The position numbers and the translations under genes were made by a program. Under the pieces are notes generated by a model that was not told the origin of the DNA, made no database searches, and worked only from the letters and a program-made list of their open reading frames with translations. Shown here piece by piece: positions 10,420 through 19,836 of a stretch of 64,000 nucleotides of DNA; the stretch's first letter is position 1, and each line of letters opens with the position of its first letter. The stretch covers positions 1,364,001 through 1,428,000 of the forward strand of contig JAUDYN010000010.1 of NCBI GenBank assembly GCA_030407005.1. Direction: 5' to 3'. The stretch comes from Desarmillaria ectypa (Eukaryota; Basidiomycota; Agaricomycetes; Agaricales; Physalacriaceae).

Positions 10420-13284
10420 TCATTCGTCATCCACCTCCCCTTCGACGGTATTGCCCATGTCAAGCTTCCTTTTACGTCCAGGTATCGCTTTGCCATCACC
10501 AAAGCCTACGCCCGCCTTCTTTCTCAGCACCTCAAGGTCCTGTTCAGCTTCCTCAGCCCACTCAAGTACTAGATGCCGGCCCAAGAGATGAGTGTGACGC
10601 AACGCAGTATACGCATTTTCCGCCTCCGCTCTTGAAACGAAATCAAGAAAAGCGAAACCACGCGTGCGTGAGTCAAACTTCTTTGGAAGGCGGACAGATT
10701 TCAGCTGTCCATGTGAACTGCATAAAAAGACAATAAGTGATATAATTCTTGATGAACGAGGGAGATACTAACCCGAAAAGCTCCCGGATGTCCTTCCGAG
10801 TTGCCTCGAACGGCACGTTTTTCACGATCATCTTAGTCGTCCGACTCTTCGAGACGGCATTGTCTTTACTGCGCCCCTCGTCCTCTGTACCCCGGCCGGC
10901 GAACTTGATGTGCAATGCATGTCCATCCAAAACAAAACATTGCATGCTCTTCATCGCCTTCCGAGCGCCTTCAACGTCTTTGAAACCCACAAACCCATAA
11001 CCCATGCTCAGCCGTCCATCAGGCCGCTTAGGGTCCGGCTTGGTCTGTACACGGGCAAAAGAAAAGGAAGGTAGGTTACGGAACATCTGGTTGAGGCGTT
11101 CTGTTGACGTAGAAAACGCAAGATTCTTCACAAATAGTGTCGAACCTTCGGAGAGAGAGGGCTCTCCTTTGGCGGCGTCTTCAGCCTGTTCGGGGATAGT
11201 GATGACATGAGAGGAGGAGACGTGAGTTTTCGATGCAGTCGCAGCAGGAGGGGCATCTGAAAATATGCCGAGGGGGCCTTTTTCTAGGTAAACGATGGAA
11301 TTACCTAGCCGACGATATGCGACAGCGCGAAACGCCTGACTCGCTTCATCGGGTCTGTCAAAATCAACCACTGCCATCGTACCCGCAGGAGGTACAAGAA
11401 CACGCGTGAGTGTCCCATGAGGCTCGAATAGCTGTCGTATTTGATCCTCGCTTGTTCCATAAGGAATATTCTTGACGAGGATTGTTGTTTCTGAACGAGC
11501 TCGCGATGAAAAAGATGATAGGACGACGCCCTGAGATTCAAGATATGATTTTGTTTCCTGAATGATGTGCGTTTCTGCAAGAGCAAGTTTGACCGCGGCA
11601 TTATCCGACGATTCTGGGTTCAATATATCGGATTTGGCGATGTTCATGCGGTCGGCAATAGATGAAGCCACTGCGTCACTCTGAACAACAGATGTCAGCC
11701 CCTGATAGGGAGGAACTAAGGGATAGGCGTACATTCATGTAAAGCATACTCCAATTAAAGTCTTTGCTTGCGGCAGCCTTGCGCTTCGCATTCTTCTCGT
11801 CCTTCAAAGTTCGTTTTTTCCCCTCTGCTTCTTCTATTTGATAGACGCCCTTACGATCGACCGCAGCGAGGATATGCAGCAGCCGACCTTGGAAGGACTT
11901 GCGGTCTAAAGCCTTATATGCAGAGACAGCGTCGGCGGCCCGTGCAAATGTAACATATGCCAACCCTTTCGATTGCTTTGTCTGCCCATCGAGAGGTATG
12001 TGAACCTGTCGAGATAAAATATATGAGCACGCAGTATAGATATAGCAGATCATATCAAGGAGAAATTCAGAAAATTATTTCTACTATCGGTTATCCCAAA
12101 GGAATCAGCATTCTCGCAAGTCTGATGTCCCTATAACGGTTGTCATCCTGGTATAAAATAGAATTGACCGTACCTGCGATTAAAATAAAGTTAGCGTGAG
12201 CTTTTGAGAAAGACACAATAAGAGAAATATAATCAGAAAATTTCTACTATCGGTTTCCCATGAGGATCAACATGCTCGTGAGAGTCTGATGTCCCTATTT
12301 ATGTTGTCATCTCGAACTACGCAACTCCGAAACGTTGCAAGAATAGAGAGCAGATTCTCACCTGAGATATCTCTCCATATCCACTAAATAGTTCCTGGAG
12401 CTCGGTATCTGTACATGAGAAAGCAAGATTCCGGACAAAAAGACGCGACGTTTGTAGTATAGTCTCTTCTGTCGAGTCCTTCGAGGACTCAGGTACGGCA
12501 GGCGTGGTAGAGGCCTGTTCAACAGTGAGTACACAATAAGCATAGTACACGGAAATGAACAATTACCTCGCCTTCTGGAGCATGTTCCTCATCATCAGAT
12601 TGCTCGAAGACCCGTTCATCCTCATCCACTTTCTTCGACAGGTGCCGTTTCATCCAATCCAAGTCTGACAAACCTTCCTGATTCACTGGCTCCGCATCCT
12701 GCGCTTGCACTTCAGGATCATGCATATCCACATCCAGAGTACGTGAACTTGTCGATGCCTCTGGCTGTGCTTCATTAGCCCACGAGGGTCCCTTTTTCGT
12801 CCGCGGTGCCATGGCTTCCATGAACTCGTCCAAACGCGACTCTTTCGCTGACTTGGCTTTATCCTCTTTGACAGCCATCTTCGTTGTTGATTTCGTTGGC
12901 TGCTCAAAGGACATATCGGCAGGAGGATCTAGTCGTGGTCGTTTATTCGGTCGAGGAGCTGGCGCGTCCTTGGCACCCTAGAAACTCCAGTCAAATGTCA
13001 TTTTCCTGGCGCAAGAAGAAAAAAAAATCGCAACTCACCTCGATAACACTGACGAAGATTCTTGCAGAATCGATGAAGGTTTTGTCGAACCATTCCTTCG
13101 CGGCTAAGGCTTCTTTGTCCGTCTTGTAACCAACAAAACCAAATCTACGTGAAGTCCCATCTTGCTTGTGAGCGACTTTGAGGTCAGTAAGGATACCCTG
13201 AGGGCATCCTTTCTGCTCAAAATGCTTCCGAAGGCGCTCGGGTGTGATGTACGGTGGTAAATTCTTTACAATGAGACGGGACAT
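10420..13284 (-). CDS. MRD1: Mrd1-like five-RRM ribosome biogenesis protein
   Basis: Predicted 762-residue nucleolar RNA-binding protein; Mrd1 binds pre-rRNA and U3 and is needed for early 18S processing. Six exons on the minus strand: 13284-13039, 12977-12567, 12514-12362, 12005-11733, 11680-10773 and 10717-10420 (2289 nt). Five RRMs are visible. RRM1 (~2-80) has LIVKNLPPY and RRFGFVGY. RRM2 (~235-312) has RLFVRNLAF and GLAYVTF. RRM3 (~427-498) has TILVKNIPY with a shorter RNP1. RRM4 (~535-618) has TLFVKNLAF and GYGFVGF. RRM5 (~640-718) has MIVKNVPF and RGFAFLDF. The acidic/Ser linker after RRM1 and the long helical linker before RRM3 are typical of Mrd1. The interval between exons 3 and 4 is odd (356 nt with two snoRNA-like units). 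The start is the first ATG, two residues before RRM1, as in homologues. Confidence 0.92.
12062..12154 (-). ncRNA. C/D-box snoRNA-like unit 1 in Mrd1 intron
   Basis: Minus-strand, host-gene sense. A C-box-like AGGATGA (12149-12143) lies about 75 nt upstream of a D-box CTGA (12070-12067). Inside, ATAGGGACAT sits directly before CAGA, a possible degenerate D' box, and GATAGTAG lies further down. Both strings are antisense to adjacent parts of a conserved large-subunit rRNA segment, UGUCCCUAUCUACUAUC as I recall it. By the five-nucleotide rule the first would target the C that is Cm2337 in yeast 25S. Terminal stem not evident, so the ends are approximate. Confidence 0.5.
12173..12174 (-). other. 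Zero-length-exon (abutting 3'/5' splice site) inside Mrd1 intron
   Basis: Minus strand reads gctaac...atcgcag|gtacgg: a complete branch site and acceptor followed at once by a donor. It splits the 356 nt interval into introns of 188 nt (12361-12174) and 168 nt (12173-12006), each carrying one snoRNA-like unit. Homologous proteins run GEISQVHIP without extra residues, so no coding exon is expected between them. Confidence 0.5.
12229..12317 (-). ncRNA. C/D-box snoRNA-like unit 2 in Mrd1 intron
   Basis: Diverged tandem copy of unit 1. C-box-like GAGATGA (12313-12307), D-box CTGA (12236-12233), with the same ATAGGGACATCAGA and GATAGTAGAAA strings. The antisense strings and the D box are conserved while the sequence between varies, which is the pattern expected of a functional guide. 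C'-like TGTTGAT is present. Ends approximate. Confidence 0.5.
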
Positions 13285-13534
13285 GAAAAACAGCCAAATT
13301 CCAAGAGAAAAAAAACTGGGTTGAAATAATTCAAGCTCCGCAGGAACTACCGGTCAGAAGGCAAGTACGTCATCTCCAGTTACCAGCGGACTTCCGAAAC
13401 TGACTCCAGGTCGTCCCCGAACATTCTTTTGTTTTCTCTGCTGCGTTCGCAGAGATCCACAAGTCAAGTGCAAACCTTTTCTCTTTTTCTCTGTAGCTCT
13501 GGCTCTATTCAATACTTCTTTAAAGTATTTCGAC

Positions 13535-14134
13535 ATGTTTGCTTCCTTGAACCGTGTCGCGGTAGGCCAAGATATAATTTTCAACTATACTCAACTGATT
13601 GTACCATTCAGCGCTCCGTATCTATATTGTAGGCTCATTTAGTTCCTTAACAACTAGGATCTCACAAAATCTCTTAGTCACAATCCTGCTTCACCCCCAT
13701 CTCTAAAGGCTCTCAAACTTCTTCAGGAGGCTGTATCTGGCCCTTATCCTCCTGATACGGCCTCGAACCCTCCTCTTTACTTCAATTTGGATGTTGTGGA
13801 GGGACCCCCAAATAAGGACCAGCTAGAAACCATCTCGTCATACGTCAAGACGTCCGGGCAACAACCTGCTTCCTCTATATTTCTCTCAGCTCATCCTTCG
13901 TCTCCTTATGATGGTAATCAGCCTCTCACATTTGGCAGCGTCGCACAGGCCGCTTCGCATAATCCAAATGTGCTAAGATGGCCGATCGTAGTTGACTGGT
14001 TTGGTGGAAAGGCCAGTATAGGCGAAATTGAAGGAGTCAAGAAAATCCTAGAGGATTTAAGGAAGGAGCGAGATGAAGTACGCCCAGAGGAGAAGGGCGA
14101 GGCATCCGGTAAGAGCTGGTTCAAGATATGGTAA
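13535..14134 (+). CDS. Fmp46-like putative mitochondrial redox protein (DUF1687)
   Basis: Predicted 167-residue protein in two exons, 13535-13561 (nine codons, MFASLNRVA) and 13658-14134. The body starts DLTKSLSHNPASPPSLKALKL and ends with PIVVDWFGGKASIGEIEGVK and KSWFKIW. This matches the fungal DUF1687/Fmp46 family, thioredoxin-fold proteins found in yeast mitochondria and proposed to be redox-active; the substrate is unknown. The CxxC of true thioredoxins is not present; the family signature is the HNPxSPxS turn and the VDW..GKA motif. It lies head to head with Mrd1 (251 bp between the two ATGs), so the two may share a promoter. It converges with the rhodanese gene. Confidence 0.72.
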
Positions 14135-14227
14135 ACAAGGGGGAAAGGAAACCAAGCATTCAGCATACTGTACAACTACATGATTCGAAACTTCGCACAC
14201 CTCACTCTGTACTTACGTGTCTGTACT

Positions 14228-15243
14228 TTATATTTGTATAACAATGCTCTCAGATATATCATCACGAGAAGTGAAGACTGGAATGGTGAGCGGCAGTCCG
14301 GCCTCTTTCCATGCCCGAAAACCTCCAATAATGTCTGTGGCGTTCAATAAACCTAAATCCTGCAATGACACCGCCGCAAGACTGCTTGTGTACCCCTCTT
14401 GGCATATAACAATGGTCCTTAAATCATAGCGATCAACGATGGGCAGCCGATATTCAGATCGCGGGTCAAAGCGCCATTCCAGCACGTTGCGCTCGACGAT
14501 GATGGAGCCCTCGACGAAACCCTCGGCCTCCCTCTGCGCGGCTGGCCTGATGTCCACAAGTATGGTTGGTACATGATCCTCAAGAATGCGAAGCTCTTCG
14601 TACGCATTCTGCGGCGTAAGTCGCTGTAGCTTTGCCCGAGCGTAGCTGAGCTTCTCTTCTATCCCCTGCGAGCCAGGTGGAGCATGCAACGGATCGATGG
14701 GCGTGCGAGCAGATTTACGCAGGACGTCCCAGATGGCGGCGGTGTCGTAGACGAACATGCCTAGGTCTTTGATGCCTGCCATCCACATAGTTCCATCGAT
14801 GTCTCTAAACGTCGCGACACGGTTCATGAATTTGGCTCGAGCAAGAATAGAGGCTCGGCTGCTAAAGTCCATCGAAGATGCGCAGACGAGGAGAAACCCA
14901 ACCGCATCTGCTCCTCGATATGGACCTATGGTTGCTACAGCACATATATGGTTGTGCACAGCGAGATTGAGCTGGATATTTTGGCCAATCTCCGTAAGGA
15001 ATTCTATGTCGTCCGATTTACTAGAGGTCGATAATACAGAAATTCTAGCGTCTGGTCAGTTTAGGAGGCCGTCTATTATAGCTTTGGGGTATAATTACCG
15101 TCGAGGATTTCGAATCTCTGCATTACACGTACTGCAATTTCTTTGGCAACGATAGCGCGAACATCAGAGAGTGTATGTCGTTGCTTAGTATTCGTAGGTC
15201 CAACAATTATTTCTCCAAGGGAGCTATATGAAGAAGTTGACAT
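14228..15243 (-). CDS. Rhodanese-domain protein (predicted sulfurtransferase)
   Basis: Predicted 322-residue protein in two exons on the minus strand, 15243-15099 and 15051-14228 (969 nt). The C-terminal third (about 196-318) is a rhodanese fold: PTILVDIRPAAQREAEGFVEG, then the active-site loop VICQEGYTSSLAA with Cys265, then GFRAWKEAGLP. Such domains move sulfane sulfur from thiosulfate or persulfides to acceptors. The N-terminal two thirds (from MSTSSYSSLGEIIVG through AVATIGPYRGADAVG) I do not recognise; it could be a separate enzymatic or regulatory module. It is divergent from nitronate monooxygenase 1 across 425 bp. Confidence 0.75.
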
Positions 15244-15668
15244 ATTGTCCCTTTCCTAGACGCCGTACAACCTGCGAGGAGCTAAAATGCGACTGAAGCT
15301 ATATTCTTGGATGCAGCACAAACCAAAGGGAGGCATACCTTCACTCTACCAAGTAAGAGATGGTGGTCAGTGGTCACGGAACCGGCCCGGTAGTCTTCGC
15401 TATTTGAATTATTTATTTAAATAATACTGCTGATAAATAAATGACACCGAATTGATGATAGTGCTTGGACTCTACTTCCACGACAAAGCTACCCATTTTC
15501 ACTTTCCTGCTCCTTGAAATGCATGAAATACAATATCTTGACACTTTTCAGCTTCCTGCTCCTTCGGCCGACAACTTCTGATTATTTCGGACTCAAGACG
15601 TGATACGTGAAACAGATGACCATTTGTCTGTAATACGTCGGCCTCTGACTCATACTCATTCCTGCACC
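15244..15668. other. Divergent promoter region, rhodanese / nitronate monooxygenase 1
   Basis: A 425 bp gap between divergent starts. TATA-like and AT-rich runs (tatttatttaaataata) lie near 15410-15427, and two copies of cctgctcctt lie near 15505 and 15557. No gene. Confidence 0.45.
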
Positions 15669-16892
15669 ATGATATCGACGAGATTGACTAGTTTCTTGGG
15701 TACGCTTTGATTGACGGATAGGTTATTCAGACATCCTGATGGCACGGCAGACATCAAGACCCCAATCGTCGGGGCGCCTATGGCGTACGTTTCGCCTCCA
15801 GGATTCGTCTCTGCAATATCCTCAGCAGGCTCTTTCGGATTTCTTGGTGCAGGTGAACAGGACAGGCTCAGAAGTGCTACTGGAAATTGACTGTTTGCCA
15901 GGCAATAGCACCCCCGAGCAGCTTGCCGAGATTCTGCAAACAATCCGAGCGAATTTGGGATTGCAACCAAACGTACCACTGCCTGTTGGTGTAGGATTCA
16001 TCACCTGGATCCTCGAGAAGAACGAAGTGTCTAACGATCCACGTTTAGCGAGCGTGCTTGAAGAGCGTGTTCAGGCAGTCTGGTTCGCTTTTGGAAAGGA
16101 CATTGGGAATTATGTTCGGCAAGTCAGGGAGCACGATTCTAAGCGTGATCACAAAACGAAAGTGTTCGTCCTCATAAATTCCGTGGAGGAGGCATTACGA
16201 GCGGCCAACGAGTGGGGAGCTGATGCTTTAGTAGTGCAAGGTGCGTAGCCGTCTGGAGCTTCTGAAATCTGGTCCTAATGTTGTAGTAGGCAATGAAGCC
16301 GGTGGCCATGGAGGCGCTAAGGCTCCTCCTGTAGCGCTACTCTTGACCGCCGTCCTTGCATCTGTACCCAAAGATGGCCCTGTCATATTGGCAGCTGGCG
16401 GTATCGCAACTGGCGCTCAGATCGCCTCCATGCTCACGTTAGGCGCGGATGGCATCGTCATAGGGACACGGCTTTTGTTTACACACGAGTCTGACTACGC
16501 GCCCGTGAAGAAAGAGGCGCTTGTCAAGGCCGGGTTAGGCTCCACAGCGAGGAGCACAGCGTTTGATGAAATCAATAGGACGGTTGGGTGGCCCACGGGT
16601 ATCGATGGGAGGGGTATCGCAAATGAAATCATCAGCGATGTGAATGAAGGGTTGAGTTTGGAGGAGAGGTTGAAGCGAGCTGATGAGGGTAAGGACAAAG
16701 GGTCTACTTCTCGCATCGCTACGTGGGCTGGTGCAGGTGTCGGTCTGACGAATAAAATTCAGAGTGTTGAGGTGAGCCTGAAGCGATTTGTCTGTGGCCA
16801 GTGCTAATCAGTTTCAATAGGAAGTTATTCGTGAATTACAGGAAGATACTGTTCGCACATTACAGAGAGCATCGCAGCTGCTTGTACATTAA
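15669..16892 (+). CDS. Nitronate monooxygenase 1 (2-nitropropane dioxygenase family)
   Basis: Predicted 341-residue FMN enzyme that oxidises alkyl nitronates to carbonyl compounds and nitrite. Five exons: 15669-15699, 15751-15852, 15902-16240, 16290-16771 and 16821-16892 (1026 nt). N-terminal TPIVGAPMAYVS and GSFGFLGAG build the barrel entry. EAGGHGG (near residue 160) carries the conserved His and phosphate-binding glycines. AAGGIATGAQIASMLTLGADG and GTRLLFTHES are the standard FMN-binding half. All junctions are canonical GT..AG and in frame. It has a tandem copy 250 bp downstream with the same exon pattern. Class I versus II cannot be settled by eye. Confidence 0.9.
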
Positions 16893-17146
16893 TGAAACTA
16901 TGTGGAAGCGTGCTCACATATTGCTGATGAAGCAGCGTTGTCCAATTCTGTCTTAACGCTACTCCATTAGTAATAATGGTCAGCGCATCTCGTTTACGTC
17001 CCGGGTTCCATCCGATTTCCCGCCGGGGAGTATCCTGTACCAATAATTGAGATATTCAAGTCATGCATTTACCACGCCAGGGAAATAAGCGCCCAAATTT
17101 TCTCGTACAACTTACCAACCATCACAGGTTTACCCACCATTCTACA

Positions 17147-18355
17147 ATGCAGACCCTTTCCACCAAACTGACGAAATGCATGAGTACGCTGGGTTTCATG
17201 GTTCCAATGACAGCGCGAATGCTCATGTTTGGGCGTAGATATATCTTCTCCAATCGTGGTGGCTCCGATGGCCTTTGCATCCACGGCCGGATTGATATCA
17301 GCTGTCACGTCAGCCGGCGCGTTTGGGTTCTTCGGTGCGGGTATGTGTCCAGTTTGTAGTTCTGCTTCGTCAGCTTAAGTTATACCAGGTTTCGACACCT
17401 CCGAACAACTTGTGACTGCTCTACGCACAATTAGGCATGACCTCAAGGTTCCCCCAGGCGCATCCCTGCCCGCCGGTGTTGGTTTCATCAGCTGGATCTT
17501 GAAGTTGACGGAGGGTTCAGACGATCCACGCCTTGTTCGTGTCTTGGAGGAGCTTCCCAAAGCAATCTGGTTCGCTTTTGGGGATGATCTGGGTGACTAC
17601 ATCGCCCAGGTCAGGGCGTACGATGAGAAGAGGGACTTCAAGACGCTCATCTATGTGATCGTGAACTCTGTGGAAGAAGCATTGAGAGCGACGAATGAAT
17701 GGAAGGTTGATGCCCTAGTCGTTCAAGGCAAGTTGTCAATCCTCGAGGCTGTCTGATGCTGAAATCTGGGTTGCATGAATCGAGGCAGGAGGACACGGAG
17801 GGGCCAAAGCACCGCCGCTTTTCCAGTTGTTGCCTGCTGTGTTGGCAGCTGTTCCCGAAGACGGCCCCCTTGTCCTCGCTGCGGGTGGTGTTGCAACCGG
17901 TGCTCAAATTGCGTCCCTTTTGACTCTCGGGGCGTCTGGTGTCGTACTTGGCACGCGCTTCCTCTTCACCCACGAGTCGGCCTACTCGTCTGCGAGAAAG
18001 GATGTCCTCATAAAGGCAGGGTTGAACGCAACAGCAAGAGGATTGATGTTTGATGAAGTCGGTCGCACCATGGGCTGGCCGGATGGTATCGATGGGCGGG
18101 CAATTGCTAATGGTATCTGGAGAGATCATGATGAGAGATTGGACCTTGATGAGAGGCTAAGGAGGTTTGATGAGAGTAGCGCGCGGGGAGAGTCGGAACG
18201 GCTTGTCATCTGGACCGGTGTGGGTGTGGGACTCACAGACAAGATACAGAGTGCAGAGGTGTGTATCAGAAACTCGTCTACCGATTTTCCTGATGTTCTC
18301 GTGACACCGGGATACTCTGCAGGCACTGCAGCAGTCATCTATGCTGCTAGTGTAA
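17147..18355 (+). CDS. Nitronate monooxygenase 2, with a damaged splice junction
   Basis: Tandem paralogue of the gene at 15669. Exons by homology: 17147-17183, 17239-17340, 17389-17727, 17777-18258 and 18323-18355 (993 nt, 330 residues). Exons 2, 3 and 4 have exactly the lengths of their counterparts in copy 1 (102, 339 and 482 nt). SSPIVVAPMAFAS, GAFGFFGAG, EAGGHGGAK and GTRFLFTHES are all present. The third intron, however, begins GCAAGT and ends ..ttgcat, so it lacks the AG acceptor where homology requires the join. Retention of the intron meets a TGA. The C-terminus is shorter than in copy 1. Either the intron is spliced at a non-canonical end or the gene is newly dead. Confidence 0.75.
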
Positions 18356-18959
18356 TATGAAAACAGGGCTTGAAAGTGCATCCCAGCTGGAGCTAGAGAC
18401 GTAGTATGGTCTGTGGATATGTCGCGTATCATTGTCTTCTTACGTGTTTCCGATTATGTGAAGGCATCGGTCTGTGATTTGTTGTTTGATAATAATCGTG
18501 ATGAGGGCTGGGGCGTTTCGCTCGATGGCAATCGATAAAGCATATCCTGTGAAGAGGACTTGTAGAAAATATGACCTTACTATACATCCTTTTCATTCAA
18601 GCCTAGCTCGCGCATCAAGGGTATCGGAGCCGTCCCGCAGATCCCGAATCTTTCGCAAAAACGACATACCTCACCGTTTCCCGATAAGCATGTTCCTTAG
18701 ATCTTGGTAGGGACAATCCCCGTTGCGTGCGTTGACCTCTTTTCCCCTACTCATTCGTGAGTGCATCGTATATTATCGCAGGTTTCTCGTGGATACATTA
18801 TTTTCATTCGCAGAAAAGTGGCCACGCGAAACGAGCACTTAATAAAATACAACAAGATCTTTATTTATCCTATTTATGTGGCACACAAAGGGGAAGAAAG
18901 GACAAAACTTTCAGAAGACCTTTTTTCATCCTCAAAAGGAACCAGCCCAGCAGTGAGGC
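18356..18959. other. Intergenic region
   Basis: 3' region of nitronate monooxygenase 2. Near 18370-18405 a string (GLESASQLELET) resembles the C-terminal tail of copy 1, a sign that the end of copy 2 has drifted. No gene. Confidence 0.4.
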
Positions 18960-18964
18960 CTTGA

Positions 18965-19150
18965 GGGAGGGAGGGATGAGCACGACAGCGAGAGGTTTGA
19001 TGTTTGGTGTAGAGTCGGTCACACTGGCCTGATGGTATCGATGGACAGGTAGGGAGGTAGGTAGGTGATAGTGGTGTCTGGAGAGGTCATGATGAAAGGC
19101 TAGGTTTGATGAAAGCAACGAGTCGTCATCTGGGCCGGGGCCGGCGTGAT
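18965..19150 (+). pseudogene. Fragment of a third nitronate monooxygenase
   Basis: Nucleotide similarity to copy 2 at about 18010-18225: acagcaagagg-type start, then ttgatgttt, ggatggtatcgatgg, gtctggagag.tcatgatga and gtcatctgg. Frames are shifted and a block is missing, so it is a relic of the tandem array. Confidence 0.6.
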
Positions 19151-19836
19151 ACTCAAGCTAGTTAGTATCTTAACGATACCAAGTTGTTCAAAAATTGCAC
19201 CAGATGCTGTGCAAGCTCTGCAACGGTTGTGGAGCAGTACGGAATCTGAGCATGAATATTATATACATCTACTTCAACTCAAGTTGTCCTGTAAGCATTC
19301 GTCTTGGATATTATTAGCACCCGAGCTCCTCTGTATCAAGACGATCGATTACAAGATTAAGTTCGGGAACTGGGAGAGTTGTTCTTGTTTGGTTCGCCGT
19401 GGTGGACCGGTACCTAATAGGCTGGAACGTGTGCTAAAAAATAGACTTTTCAACATGCTTGATACTCCACAGCTGGTCGTCATACACCTATCGTTAACAC
19501 TCCTGATTCGTTCTATGGCTGGAACCACAACCCCGGGGCCTAGATTTGTAGGAGTAAAGCACGAAGTACAATACTGAATGGCTGAATAGCCATAGAGAGG
19601 GCATATTTCCAGAGTAAAGACGTTTTCATTGAATTTTGTTGAACACCGAGTGGCCTCTGGTCCAGTGTGGTAGGAACTCACCCAAGTATTTTACCATCAG
19701 AATTTACGTTATGGAACAGGCTCAATTAGGAAGTCCAGGCTTGCTATGACGTCTCGAGTGCTGACCTTCGATTTTTGTATAAGTACTCTGAGTAGCAGCC
19801 TAGGTTGCTCTCCTACCATCAATACCACCACCACTG
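19151..19836. other. Intergenic region upstream of glycogen phosphorylase
   Basis: No supportable gene. It must contain the glycogen phosphorylase promoter; CACCACCACC lies just upstream of the ATG. Confidence 0.4.
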
